Below are positions 17,825 through 24,695 of a stretch of DNA of 49,287 nucleotides, in pieces. Each line of letters starts with the position of its first letter. Within the stretch, counting starts at the first letter, position 1. Source of the DNA: Candidatus Hydrogenedentota bacterium (GTDB lineage: Bacteria; Hydrogenedentota; Hydrogenedentia; Hydrogenedentales; CAITNO01). Location of the stretch: positions 1 to 49,287 of the forward strand of contig CAIUWO010000631.1 in the NCBI GenBank assembly GCA_903902895.1, read 5' to 3'. The notes below the pieces were generated by a model. It was not told the origin of the DNA. It saw only the letters and a list, made by a program, of their open reading frames with translations, and did no database searches. The position numbers were made by a program, and so were the translations under genes.

Positions 17825-19222
17825 ATGAAAGACATGACCCCAAAGCAGATTGTTCACGAACTGGACCGCCACATCGTGGGCCAGACCGAGGCCAAACGGA
17901 AAGTGGCTATTGCGCTGCGCAACCGCTGGCGCCGTCAGCAGTTGCCCGATGAACTGCGCGACGAGGTGGCCCCGAAGAATATCCTCATGATAGGACCGAC
18001 AGGCGTGGGCAAGACCGAAATCGCACGCCGGCTCTCGAAGATGGCCGATGCCCCGTTTATCAAGGTGGAGGCCTCCAAATTCACCGAGGTAGGCTATGTG
18101 GGACGCGACTGCGAGTCCATGATCCGCGAATTAACCGAAACCTCTGTGAAAATGGTGCGCGCCGAAATGCGCGAGCAGTGCGAGGCCAAGGCCCGCGAAC
18201 GGGCCGAGAAACGGCTCTTGGACCTGCTTTATCCGGGTCGGAGGCCACAGTCCGCCGCCTCCCAGGCCTACAAGCCTCTCGACCCGACCTCTGGCGACGA
18301 ACCGGGCGTGAAGGAACTGGCGGGCGATGCCGCCGATGAACGGGTTCGCGAAATGTTCATGGCCCGCCTGAACGCGGGTGAGCTGGAGGACCGGGAGGTC
18401 GAACTGACCGTCAAGGAGTCCGGCGCGGATTCGATGATGCAGGTGTTCGCGGCCAGCGGTATGGAAGAGATGGGCATGAACATGCAAGAAATGCTTGGCC
18501 GCGTCATGCCACCGCGCAGCAAATCCCGCAAGATGCCCATCCGCGAGGCACGGGAACTGATGATTCAGGAGGAGCTTCAGGAACTGATCGACATGGACCT
18601 GGCTGCGCGCAAGGCCATTGAGCGCGTCGAGGATTCGGGTATCGTCTTCTTGGATGAAATTGACAAGATTGCCGGGCGCGGCAGCCCCGGCAACGGTCCC
18701 GATGTGTCCCGTGAGGGCGTCCAGCGGGACATTCTGCCCATCGTGGAGGGCAGCACGGTCATTACCAAATACGGCCCGGTGCGCACCGACCACATCCTGT
18801 TCATCGCCGCCGGGGCGTTCCATGTGAGCAAGGTGTCCGACCTCATCCCCGAACTGCAGGGGCGCTTTCCCATTCGGGTCGAACTGACCAGCCTGAAGGC
18901 CGCCGAATTCTCGCGCATTCTGCGGGAGACGGAATGTTCCCTCATCCGGCAGTATGAAGCCATGATGGCGACCGAGGGCGTGGTTATCCAATTCGAGGAT
19001 GAAGCCATCGAGGCCCTGGCGCATTTCTGCGAAAAGGTGAATGAAGAGTCGGAAAATATTGGCGCCCGTCGCCTGCACACCATCATGGAATACCTGCTGG
19101 AGGAAATCTCCTTCGACGCCCAGGACCGGGCCGGGCAGACGGTGACGGTTACCGCGGCCATGGTCCAGGAGCGGCTGGCGGGAACAGTCGAGAAACAGGA
19201 CCTGACCCGGTACATCCTGTAG
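17825..19222 (+). CDS. hslU: HslU, ATPase subunit of the HslUV protease
   Basis: The 465-residue AAA+ unfoldase has Walker A GPTGVGKT (57-64), the pore loop FTEVGYVGRD (about 86-95), a long I domain (about 110-240), Walker B FLDEID (about 274-279) and the conserved C-terminal tail ending TRYIL, which in the family docks into HslV to open it. AAGG nine bases before ATG 17825 supports the start. HslU feeds substrates to the HslV peptidase. In most genomes hslV lies directly upstream; here that position is taken by rpiB and no hslV occurs in the window. The intact docking tail suggests that HslV is encoded elsewhere. Confidence 0.96.
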   Translation: MKDMTPKQIVHELDRHIVGQTEAKRKVAIALRNRWRRQQLPDELRDEVAPKNILMIGPTGVGKTEIARRLSKMADAPFIKVEASKFTEVGYVGRDCESMIRELTETSVKMVRAEMREQCEAKARERAEKRLLDLLYPGRRPQSAASQAYKPLDPTSGDEPGVKELAGDAADERVREMFMARLNAGELEDREVELTVKESGADSMMQVFAASGMEEMGMNMQEMLGRVMPPRSKSRKMPIREARELMIQEELQELIDMDLAARKAIERVEDSGIVFLDEIDKIAGRGSPGNGPDVSREGVQRDILPIVEGSTVITKYGPVRTDHILFIAAGAFHVSKVSDLIPELQGRFPIRVELTSLKAAEFSRILRETECSLIRQYEAMMATEGVVIQFEDEAIEALAHFCEKVNEESENIGARRLHTIMEYLLEEISFDAQDRAGQTVTVTAAMVQERLAGTVEKQDLTRYIL

Positions 19223-19270
19223 GACAGGGAGGACAGAACGTGCGGTTGTGCATTGGCGCGGTGGTCAACA

Positions 19271-19306
19271 TCCCCCGGCCCTTCGGGCCACCCCCTTCGA
19301 AGGGGG
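19271..19306. repeat. Tandem GC palindromes after hslU
   Basis: GGCCCTTCGGGCC (about 19278-19289) is followed directly by the perfect palindrome CCCCCTTCGAAGGGGG (19291-19306). They lie 50-85 bases after the hslU stop without a T-tract, so they look like REP-type repeats that may also stabilise the hslU mRNA end. A further CCCCC..GGGGG pair flanks 19366-19386. Confidence 0.65.
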
Positions 19307-19394
19307 ACCTGAGGCAGGCGTGTGGTCTAGTCGTGGCGAAATGTGTTCCAACCCGGCGACTTCTGCCCCCCGCGTCCTGTAGGGGGAAGTGAGC

Positions 19395-20135
19395 GTGCTT
19401 CGTCTGGAGATACTGGAGCAGGCCGGGCTCAGCGTCGCGGCCATGTCAGGCGTGAGCGACGGCGACTGCGCGTCCAGGCCGGAAGCGGAAGCGTCGCGCA
19501 ATGCCTTCCTGGCAAAGTGCCGCATCGACCCGGCACGACTGGCCCGCGCCCGACAGGTCCACGGCACGGCCATTCACGTGGTGGACGAGGACTACCTTCG
19601 CGCATTCCCGGAAAACGCGCCGGCAACCTGGCCCGCGAGCGACGGGCTCATCACCAACATTCCCGGAATCGCCCTGGGCGTAAGCGTCGCCGATTGCGTT
19701 CCGCTGTGGATCTTCGACCCGGCACGCAGTGCACTGGGTGTGTTTCATGCGGGAAGAGAGGGGACAGTTTCAGCGATAGCGTCCATCGGCGTGAAGGCTC
19801 TGACCGACCAGTATGGGTCACGGTCCGAAGACCTGTTGGCGGTGATAGGGCCGTCAGCGGGGCCCTGCTGTTATGAAGTCTCCGAGGAGATGGCGCGCGA
19901 CCTGGCCTCCCTTGGCTTTCCAGTGTTCGGCAGAAAGCTTGACCTGTGGGAAAGCAACCGGCAACAGTTGGAGGAGGCGGGCGTGCCGACGGGGCAAATC
20001 TTCATCACCAGGCAGTGCACACTGTGCGGCGATGGATTTCACAGCTACCGTAAGTCAGGTTCGGCAAAGCGAAACCTGGCGGTGGGGATGCTGGGGGGAA
20101 ATCCTGCCAGCGCAGGTGAGAGGGAGGGAAATTAA
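19395..20135 (+). CDS. pgeF: PgeF/YfiH (laccase-domain, LACC1) family purine nucleoside enzyme
   Basis: A 246-residue protein of the multicopper-like polyphenol oxidase superfamily, now known mainly as zinc-dependent purine nucleoside phosphorylase/adenosine deaminase (LACC1/YlmD type). Metal ligands H56 (RQVHG), C101 (VADCVP) and H118 (FHAG) are present, with GPSAGPCCYEV and CTLCG..FHSYRKSG. The usual HAGWRG motif reads HAGREG, a local deviation. GTG 19395 is preferred because AGGGGG is eight bases upstream; GTG 19389 is too close to it. The C-terminal extension after AVGMLGG ends at a TAA lying inside a mobile-element end, so the original tail may have been altered by insertion. Confidence 0.85.
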   Translation: MLRLEILEQAGLSVAAMSGVSDGDCASRPEAEASRNAFLAKCRIDPARLARARQVHGTAIHVVDEDYLRAFPENAPATWPASDGLITNIPGIALGVSVADCVPLWIFDPARSALGVFHAGREGTVSAIASIGVKALTDQYGSRSEDLLAVIGPSAGPCCYEVSEEMARDLASLGFPVFGRKLDLWESNRQQLEEAGVPTGQIFITRQCTLCGDGFHSYRKSGSAKRNLAVGMLGGNPASAGEREGN

Positions 20136-20148
20136 GTATGGTGTCCCC
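20130..20148. repeat. Right-end-type terminus of the AATTAAG mobile element, copy A
   Basis: AATTAAGTATGGTGTCCC occurs here and again at 22858-22875, just after the transposase. Its TAA provides the stop codon for pgeF. It is followed by AGAATT, so it can fold into a short hairpin. No transposase gene accompanies this copy. Confidence 0.8.
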
Positions 20149-20404
20149 AGAATTCAATTATGTATGCAGCACCTACCCGGTCCGTTCAACATATCGCGTA
20201 TCGCAGCCCTACCTAACTGGAGGTGCGTCTCTATCACATGGCCCCATCAGCGTGGGTACCGCTGTCCGGCAAGGATTGCAATGACGTTGACGACTGCTGT
20301 CGTTACCTCCACACACAGCGCTGCGTCACGAAATACAGCGGTTCTGCGGTGTTGGAGCGCGTTTGCAAGCTCGATTGCAGAACGTGCATGTTTTCGCGCT
20401 TCGG

Positions 20405-20452
20405 AATTAAGGGGACACCTTACTTAATTATCGCCATATGCCCCCTTTCTGC
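20405..20452. repeat. Left-end-type terminus of the AATTAAG mobile element, copy A
   Basis: The 26-base terminus at 20405-20430 (AATTAAG/CTTAATT arms around GGGACACC) is identical to that at 22134-22159 upstream of the transposase. Similarity continues into the adjacent CCCTTTCTGC (20443-20452), which is the transposase leader in copy B. No transposase follows directly. Confidence 0.85.
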
Positions 20453-20723
20453 AAGCGGGTATACCAGCGATACCCTATTCGATTCCATCGACGGGCGCGT
20501 TAGGTCTGGCACGGGGCGGGAGGGTTGACGGGCGTCGGGGCGTGGGAGTGCGCTATTTTGTTGTTTTTGTGTTTTCTGTGGCCATAGAAGAAAGAAGAAA
20601 TAGCCACAAAGGGCACATAGGGCACAAAAGAGGACATGGGATTCCGCAATTGACAATCGACAATGTAGGGCGGACAACGGAGGGCGGACAACGGAGGGGC
20701 GGAAAGACGGAAGGGACGGGGGG

Positions 20724-20792
20724 GCGAAAAGCGGGGACAGACACGTCTTCGGTCCCTTCGGTCGCTTCGCTTGCATCAGTCCCCGTTTTCGC
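20724..20792. repeat. Inverted repeat with GGGGAC arms, second palindromic family
   Basis: GCGAAAAGCGGGGAC (20724-20738) and GTCCCCGTTTTCGC (20779-20792) are reverse complements with one extra base, around a 40-base loop containing GACACGTCTTCGGTCCC. This resembles end structures of IS200/RAYT-type elements, but of a different family from the AATTAAG ends. Confidence 0.65.
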
Positions 20793-20804
20793 TGGTGAAA
20801 CGGA

Positions 20805-21464
20805 CTATGGGCGACGGTGCTGGCTGTTGTCGCAGCCGTACGATGATGGTTTGGGGATATTCAGGGGGGGCTTGGGGGCGCAGACGAGGGGCTTGGGGGG
20901 CTGGAAGGGGCGGTGCTGGGGAAGGGGCTGGGAAGGAGGGGAATTATGGGAAGTCTGGGAGGAATGGGAGTCGGCAGCAGGAGGTACTGCTTTATTGGCT
21001 TCGGCGGAGGGGTTGCCGGGCGGGGTTGGCGATGGGGTGGTGTTGCATGGGGAAGGGTTGCCGGAGGAGGGTGCTGGTGGGGTGGTGTTGCCGGGCGCGG
21101 GGGGCGGGTTGTTGGGGAGCCGGGTGCCTTTGGGTGCAGGGTCAGCGCGGGGAACGAGCTTGTTGGCGGTCTGTTCGAGTTCCTTGAGGGCCCGGCGGTG
21201 GCGGTCCACGGCCTTGCCGATGTGTCCCGCAAGCAGCGGGGTGACGGCGGCGGGGGCATCAGGGTCGAGGGAAAGGTTGAGTTCCAAGCGGCGGCACAAG
21301 GTGAGGCTGACCAGAACATCGCGGACGCGCAGGACCAGGAAAGGGGTTTCGGGGATGGCGCGATCAGAGAAAGATTGCTGGAAGGATTGCACGAGGCCGA
21401 CAACGGTTTGGTGTTCTGCGGGGGTCATCCAGGGTTCGCCTTGGGCAATATTTTCGAGGTTCAT
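20805..21464 (-). CDS. Hypothetical protein with helical core and Pro/Ser/Thr-rich tail
   Basis: I do not recognise this 219-residue protein. Residues 1-105 read as a folded, mostly helical domain (MNLENIAQGEPWMTPAEHQ, FLVLRVRDVLVSLTLCRRL, AKAVDRHRRALKELEQTANK-like end with a coiled-coil feel). From about 110 to 219 the protein is almost entirely Pro, Ser, Thr, Asn and Gln with PPAPGN-like runs. The start at ATG 21464 has AGGAG eight bases upstream, whereas the longer in-frame extension covers a heptamer repeat and is unlikely. It lies between repeat clusters and between two left-end copies of the mobile element, so it could be a passenger gene. The low-complexity tail may have grown by slippage. 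Confidence 0.6.
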   Translation of the reverse strand: MNLENIAQGEPWMTPAEHQTVVGLVQSFQQSFSDRAIPETPFLVLRVRDVLVSLTLCRRLELNLSLDPDAPAAVTPLLAGHIGKAVDRHRRALKELEQTANKLVPRADPAPKGTRLPNNPPPAPGNTTPPAPSSGNPSPCNTTPSPTPPGNPSAEANKAVPPAADSHSSQTSHNSPPSQPLPQHRPFQPPKPLVCAPKPPLNIPKPSSYGCDNSQHRRP

Positions 21465-21510
21465 GGTGCGGTCTCCTGTGGGTTGGGAGGACGGGACTTG
21501 GGGTCTCAAA

Positions 21511-21531
21511 TTTGAGATTTCAGATTTGAGA
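21511..21531. repeat. Three tandem heptamers TTTSAGA
   Basis: TTTGAGA, TTTCAGA and TTTGAGA stand in tandem, preceded by CTCAAA so that CTCAAATTTGAG also forms a palindrome. It is 47 bases upstream of the hypothetical gene's start. Confidence 0.75.
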
Positions 21532-21651
21532 GGGGAACGGGAAACAGGGGTGCGGGCTCTTTTCGCAACAACAGCCCCTATTAGATCTGCACCAAGTGTT
21601 GCATTTCTTAAGAAAGTGTGCACCGATAGTGGTTAGGAAAGACGGGGGTTA

Positions 21652-21686
21652 ATGGACAATGGACAATGGACAATGGACAATTGACA
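21652..21686. repeat. Five tandem heptamers ATGGACA/ATTGACA
   Basis: Four perfect ATGGACA units at 21652-21679 are followed by one ATTGACA. Related GACAA-type units occur on the other side of the hypothetical gene at 20650-20700. Short tandemly repeated heptamers of this sort are known from cyanobacteria and other large genomes. Confidence 0.85.
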
Positions 21687-21969
21687 ACGGAGAACGGCAG
21701 GACGGAGGGAACGGAGTGCTCGGTGCGGCACACGGCCGCAACCAAGAAGAAGAATGTTAACTACAGAATACGTAGTGCGACTGCCAGCCGTAACCAAAGA
21801 AAAGCATTTTAACCACGGAAGGGCACGGAATTACAGGGAATAAGGCAGGAGACAAATTAACATGGATGAACGGGATGGACAGGACGAATCGGAAGAGCGG
21901 GGCGACTTCTTTTCCCTGTACTACTACCCGTCAGCTTCTTGTTTCCTTGCGGATAAGCTCGCGTCGTCG

Positions 21970-22087
21970 CCCGGGCATTACTGCCCGGGACGGTCAGTGC
22001 CGCGCATTCAGCGCTCGTATTGTTGGCGGCATTCGCGTACCCGGCCCTCACGGGCCGGGCTAATAAATGCCGCGCTTTCAGCGCTCG
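21970..22087. repeat. Two copies of a 48-base hairpin-plus-tag unit (REP/BIME-like)
   Basis: Unit 1 (21970-22017) and unit 2 (22040-22087) each consist of a perfect 8-bp GC hairpin with a TTAC or TCAC loop (CCCGGGCA..TGCCCGGG; CCCGGCCC..GGGCCGGG), a short spacer and the tag TGCCGCGCWTTCAGCGCTCG. The units start exactly 70 bases apart and sit immediately upstream of a REP-associated transposase. Confidence 0.8.
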
Positions 22088-22159
22088 AAACGGTGAGCAG
22101 GGCCTGTCCACTTACTGTGCCCACCGCTCGGGTAATTAAGGGGACACCTTACTTAATTA

Positions 22160-22188
22160 TTGCCGAAACACGCCCTTTCTGCTAGACT
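22160..22188 (+). promoter_or_regulatory. Candidate promoter in the element's left end driving the transposase
   Basis: TTGCCG (22160-22165) and TAGACT (22183-22188) are 17 bases apart. Transcription would begin at or next to the ATG (22195), and there is no ribosome site before the ATG, so the mRNA may be leaderless and poorly translated. Confidence 0.35.
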
Positions 22189-22194
22189 CTGCCC

Positions 22195-22863
22195 ATGGCA
22201 CGCATGGCAAGGATAGTGGTGCCGGGCTTCCCGCACCATGTCACGCAGCGGGGCAACCGGCGGATGCAGACGTTTTTCGGCGAAGATGACTACCGCCGGT
22301 ACGTGGCGTTGATGGGGGAGTGGTGTAGGAATTGCGGTGTGGCGGTGTGGGCGTATTGTCTGATGCCAAATCATGTGCATCTGGTACTGGTGCCGGAAAA
22401 AGCCGAGGAGTTGCACCGGGCCGTGGGCGAGGCGCACCGGCGCTACACGTTGCGGGTGAACTCCAGGCAGGAGTGGCAGGGGCACCTTTGGCAGGGGCGT
22501 TTCGCATCTTTTGTGATGGACGACGCGCATCTGCTGGCGGCGGTGCGTTATGTGGAGCTGAACCCGGTGAGGGCGGGGCTGGTGGAGCGGCCGGGGGACT
22601 ATCCGTGGAGCAGTGCGGCCGCGCATCTGTCGGGGCGCGATGACGGCCTGGTGCAGGCGGCGCCAATGCTGGGCATGGTGGATGACTGGGCATCCTATCT
22701 GGCACTGGATGTGGACGAGGCGGAAATGGCGGCACTGCGAAGGCACGAGCGGACGGGACGTCCGCTGGGCGATGCGGGGTTTATGGCGCGTCTGGAACAG
22801 GGGTTGGGCCGCCTTCTGAGAAAACACAAACCCGGCCCAAAGGGTCCAAGAACACCTAATTAA
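22195..22863 (+). CDS. REP-associated tyrosine transposase (RAYT, Y1/TnpA-REP family)
   Basis: The 222-residue protein opens MARMARIVVPGFPHHVTQRG, typical of the Y1_Tnp/IS200-like REP-associated transposases. The HUH pair is in NHVHLVLVP (about 59-67) and the catalytic Tyr is expected in the helix VRYVELNPVRAGL (about 120-132). The family cuts single-stranded REP hairpins and forms a 5'-phosphotyrosine link. The C-terminus carries WSSAAAHLSGRDDGL, also typical. The stop TAA belongs to the right terminus of its own element. All key residues are present, so it may be active. REP-like hairpins just upstream are the likely substrates. Confidence 0.92.
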   Translation: MARMARIVVPGFPHHVTQRGNRRMQTFFGEDDYRRYVALMGEWCRNCGVAVWAYCLMPNHVHLVLVPEKAEELHRAVGEAHRRYTLRVNSRQEWQGHLWQGRFASFVMDDAHLLAAVRYVELNPVRAGLVERPGDYPWSSAAAHLSGRDDGLVQAAPMLGMVDDWASYLALDVDEAEMAALRRHERTGRPLGDAGFMARLEQGLGRLLRKHKPGPKGPRTPN

Positions 22864-22896
22864 GTATGGTGTCCCTTTAATTCTCTATGGTGACCT

Positions 22897-22941
22897 TATA
22901 ATAAAGGTATGTTGCGCATTGGCGGGGGCTTGTGTTAGGAT
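22897..22941 (+). promoter_or_regulatory. Candidate promoters for the rimP-nusA-infB operon
   Basis: A perfect TATAAT lies at 22897-22902, 15 bases after TTTAAT (22876-22881) of the mobile element's right end. A second candidate is TTGCGC (22912-22917) and TAGGAT (22936-22941) with an 18-base spacer. Either would give a leader containing the hairpin at 22968-22995. Confidence 0.45.
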
Positions 22942-22967
22942 GATGCCTGTCAGATTGTGTCCCTGCG

Positions 22968-22995
22968 AAAAAGTGGGTTTTCGCCCACTTTTTTT
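22968..22995 (+). terminator. Terminator/attenuator hairpin in the rimP leader
   Basis: AAAAAGTGGG pairs with CCCACTTTTT around TTTTCG, followed by Ts, forming a strong rho-independent terminator. It lies between the candidate promoters and the rimP start, so it either ends readthrough from the transposase or attenuates the operon. A second stem TCCGGT/ACCGGA follows at about 23004-23023. Confidence 0.8.
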
Positions 22996-23039
22996 CATTG
23001 TAAGTCCGGTCTTATGGACCGGAACGTGGAGCGTTTTGT

Positions 23040-23498
23040 TTGACGGTAGACGAAATCATACGCACTGCCTGGTCGGTGTTTGACCCTGAACTCACAGAAC
23101 AGGGCTATGAACTGGTCGAAGTTGAGTATGGCCGGCAGGAGGGTGTGTTGATTCTGCGGGTGTACGTGGACAAAGAATCCGGCGGGATAACGCTGGATGA
23201 CTGTACAGCCGTCTCCCAGGTGCTCAGTCCGGTGCTTGACGCACGGGACTTTCTTGGCAGCGAATACATGCTTGAGGTTTCCTCGCCGGGCTTTGACCGC
23301 CCGTTGCGGAAACCGGAGCATTTCGTCCGTTTTGCGGGCGACCCGGTGAAAGTGGTGACACACGCCCTGGTGGGCGGGCGAAGCCGTTTTTCCGGTGTGC
23401 TCAAAGGATTCGAGGATGGTCTGATCCTTCTGGATGTGGATGGAGAGGCCGTTTCGATACACATTGAGAACTTGAAGAAAGCGAGACTGAACCGCTAG
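23040..23498 (+). CDS. rimP: Ribosome maturation factor RimP
   Basis: The 152-residue YlxS/DUF150 protein needed for 30S subunit assembly. It shows the N-terminal domain (GYELVEVEYGRQEGVLILRVYVD), the central LEVSSPGFDRPLRKPEHF motif (about 80-98) and the C-terminal SH3-like part. A TTG start at 23040 is chosen: GGAG stands eight bases upstream and the family begins there. It leads the canonical rimP-nusA-infB operon, with 24 bases to nusA. Confidence 0.93.
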   Translation: MTVDEIIRTAWSVFDPELTEQGYELVEVEYGRQEGVLILRVYVDKESGGITLDDCTAVSQVLSPVLDARDFLGSEYMLEVSSPGFDRPLRKPEHFVRFAGDPVKVVTHALVGGRSRFSGVLKGFEDGLILLDVDGEAVSIHIENLKKARLNR

Positions 23499-23522
23499 CA
23501 CCCAAAAGCGGAGGACCCAGCC

Positions 23523-24695
23523 TTGGCCGATGAACTAAAATTAGCCCTTGAGCAGATAGAGAAGCTCAAAAGCGTTGACCGCGAGACCCTTCTCGAGGCC
23601 ATCCGCGGCGCCATAGAAACGGCGGCGCGCAAGAGCATCACACGCTCCTCGAACATAACCGTGGAAGTGGACCCGCAAACGCTGGCGTTCAACGTGTTCG
23701 AAATTCGAATGGTGACCGAGCACGTCAAAGACCCGACCGCGGAGATATCCCTTGAGGAGGCGCTTGCGCTCAATGCGGACGTCGTGGTGGGCAACCGCCT
23801 GAAGCTGCCGGCCGAGCCCAGGGATTTCGGGCGCATCGCCGCGCAGACGGCGCGCCAGGTAATCATTCAGAAGCTTAAAGACGCCGAACGGGACCGGATA
23901 TACTGCGAATACAAGGAGCGCGAGGGCGACCTTGTGACCGGAACGGTGAAGCGCATCATGAGCAACAGCATCATCGTGAGCATAGGCCAGGTGGATGCGA
24001 TTGTGATGCCGAGCGAACAGTCGCCGCGTGAGAAATACAAGGTGGGCGACCGCATCCGTGCCCAGGTCATCAAGGTTGAAAAGCAGCCCAAAGGCACGTC
24101 CGTCAAGCTTTCCCGGACTTCCGTGGACCTGGTGAGAAGCCTCTTTGAGATGGAGGTGCCCGAGATATACGAGGGCATCGTGGTCATAAAGGCCATAGCG
24201 CGCGAGGCGGGCAACCGGACCAAGGTTGCCGTCATGTCCAAGGACTCGAATGTCGACCCGGTCGGCGCGTGCGTCGGACTGAAGGGATCACGTGTTCGTG
24301 CCGTGGTTGAAGAGCTGTCGGGTGAAAAGATTGACATTGTGCGGTGGAGCGAGGACCCGGTTCAACTGGCGATCAACGCGCTGAATCCGGCGGACATCCT
24401 GCGCATACACCTCAATCCCGACACAAAATCCATTCAGGTAATCGTTCCCCAGGACCAGTTGTCGCTGGCGATCGGCAAGCGCGGCCAAAACGCGCGTCTT
24501 GCCTCCCGGCTCCTGGGCTGGAACATAGACATACGGGGCGACAAGGACAATGAACCACCGGAGCAGGCCGCCGAAGCGCCCGTCTTCGAGGAGGATGCCG
24601 ACGGCGCTGTGAATGAAACCGAGAGTGAGGCGTTAACTGACGCCGTCAACGATGTTGTGACTGACGCAGAGAACGAAGCCGAAGAAGAGTCCTGA
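23523..24695 (+). CDS. nusA: Transcription termination/antitermination factor NusA
   Basis: The 390-residue protein has the RNA-polymerase-binding N-terminal domain (1-125, with AAQTARQVIIQKLKDAER), the S1 domain (about 133-198), KH1 and KH2 (about 225-345; VGLKGSRVRAVVEELSGE and IGKRGQNARLASRLLGW). It has no acidic repeat domains; instead an acidic Glu/Asp/Asn tail of about 40 residues. NusA modulates pausing, termination and antitermination. The start is TTG 23523, with GGAGG eight bases upstream. ylxR, often found between nusA and infB, is absent. Confidence 0.96.
   Translation: MADELKLALEQIEKLKSVDRETLLEAIRGAIETAARKSITRSSNITVEVDPQTLAFNVFEIRMVTEHVKDPTAEISLEEALALNADVVVGNRLKLPAEPRDFGRIAAQTARQVIIQKLKDAERDRIYCEYKEREGDLVTGTVKRIMSNSIIVSIGQVDAIVMPSEQSPREKYKVGDRIRAQVIKVEKQPKGTSVKLSRTSVDLVRSLFEMEVPEIYEGIVVIKAIAREAGNRTKVAVMSKDSNVDPVGACVGLKGSRVRAVVEELSGEKIDIVRWSEDPVQLAINALNPADILRIHLNPDTKSIQVIVPQDQLSLAIGKRGQNARLASRLLGWNIDIRGDKDNEPPEQAAEAPVFEEDADGAVNETESEALTDAVNDVVTDAENEAEEES

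Larger units (their letters stand above)
20149..20804. other. Gene-poor repeat island, left part
   Basis: About 650 bases with no well-supported gene. A Cys-rich 101-codon frame (20223-20528, GTG start) runs into the element end and on into low-complexity sequence; it lacks a well-placed ribosome site and I do not call it. The stretch also carries a left-end copy (20405), a TGTGGC/GCCACA stem at about 20577-20612, and heptamer-like GGACAAC runs at 20670-20700. Confidence 0.55.
21465..22133. other. Repeat island, right part
   Basis: No supported gene in about 670 bases. It holds heptamer runs (21511-21531, 21652-21686), AT-rich remnants with AACCA-AA-GAA patterns at 21740-21840, and the hairpin doublet at 21970-22087. 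A frame at 21862-22185 reads into the element end and is not called. Confidence 0.6.
22134..22882 (+). mobile_element. IS200-like/RAYT element with AATTAAG hairpin ends, copy B (intact)
   Basis: The element is about 750 bases: a left terminus at 22134-22159, a Y1 transposase, and a right terminus at 22858-22882. Both termini are imperfect hairpins built on AATTAAG/CTTAATT around GGGACACC or its complement, as expected for single-strand transposition without terminal inverted repeats of classical type. Both termini have another copy nearby (20405 and 20130), so the family is multicopy here. The exact cleavage points cannot be read from one sequence. Confidence 0.8.

Noticed and set aside
20542-21636. 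364-codon plus-strand frame in the repeat island
   Set aside because: Gly/Arg-rich low complexity, antisense to a gene with a proper ribosome site.
21652-21686. Heptamer array as iteron origin
   Set aside because: No replication gene or DnaA boxes seen nearby.
21862-22185. 107-codon frame upstream of the transposase
   Set aside because: Crosses REP hairpins and the element end; no ribosome site.
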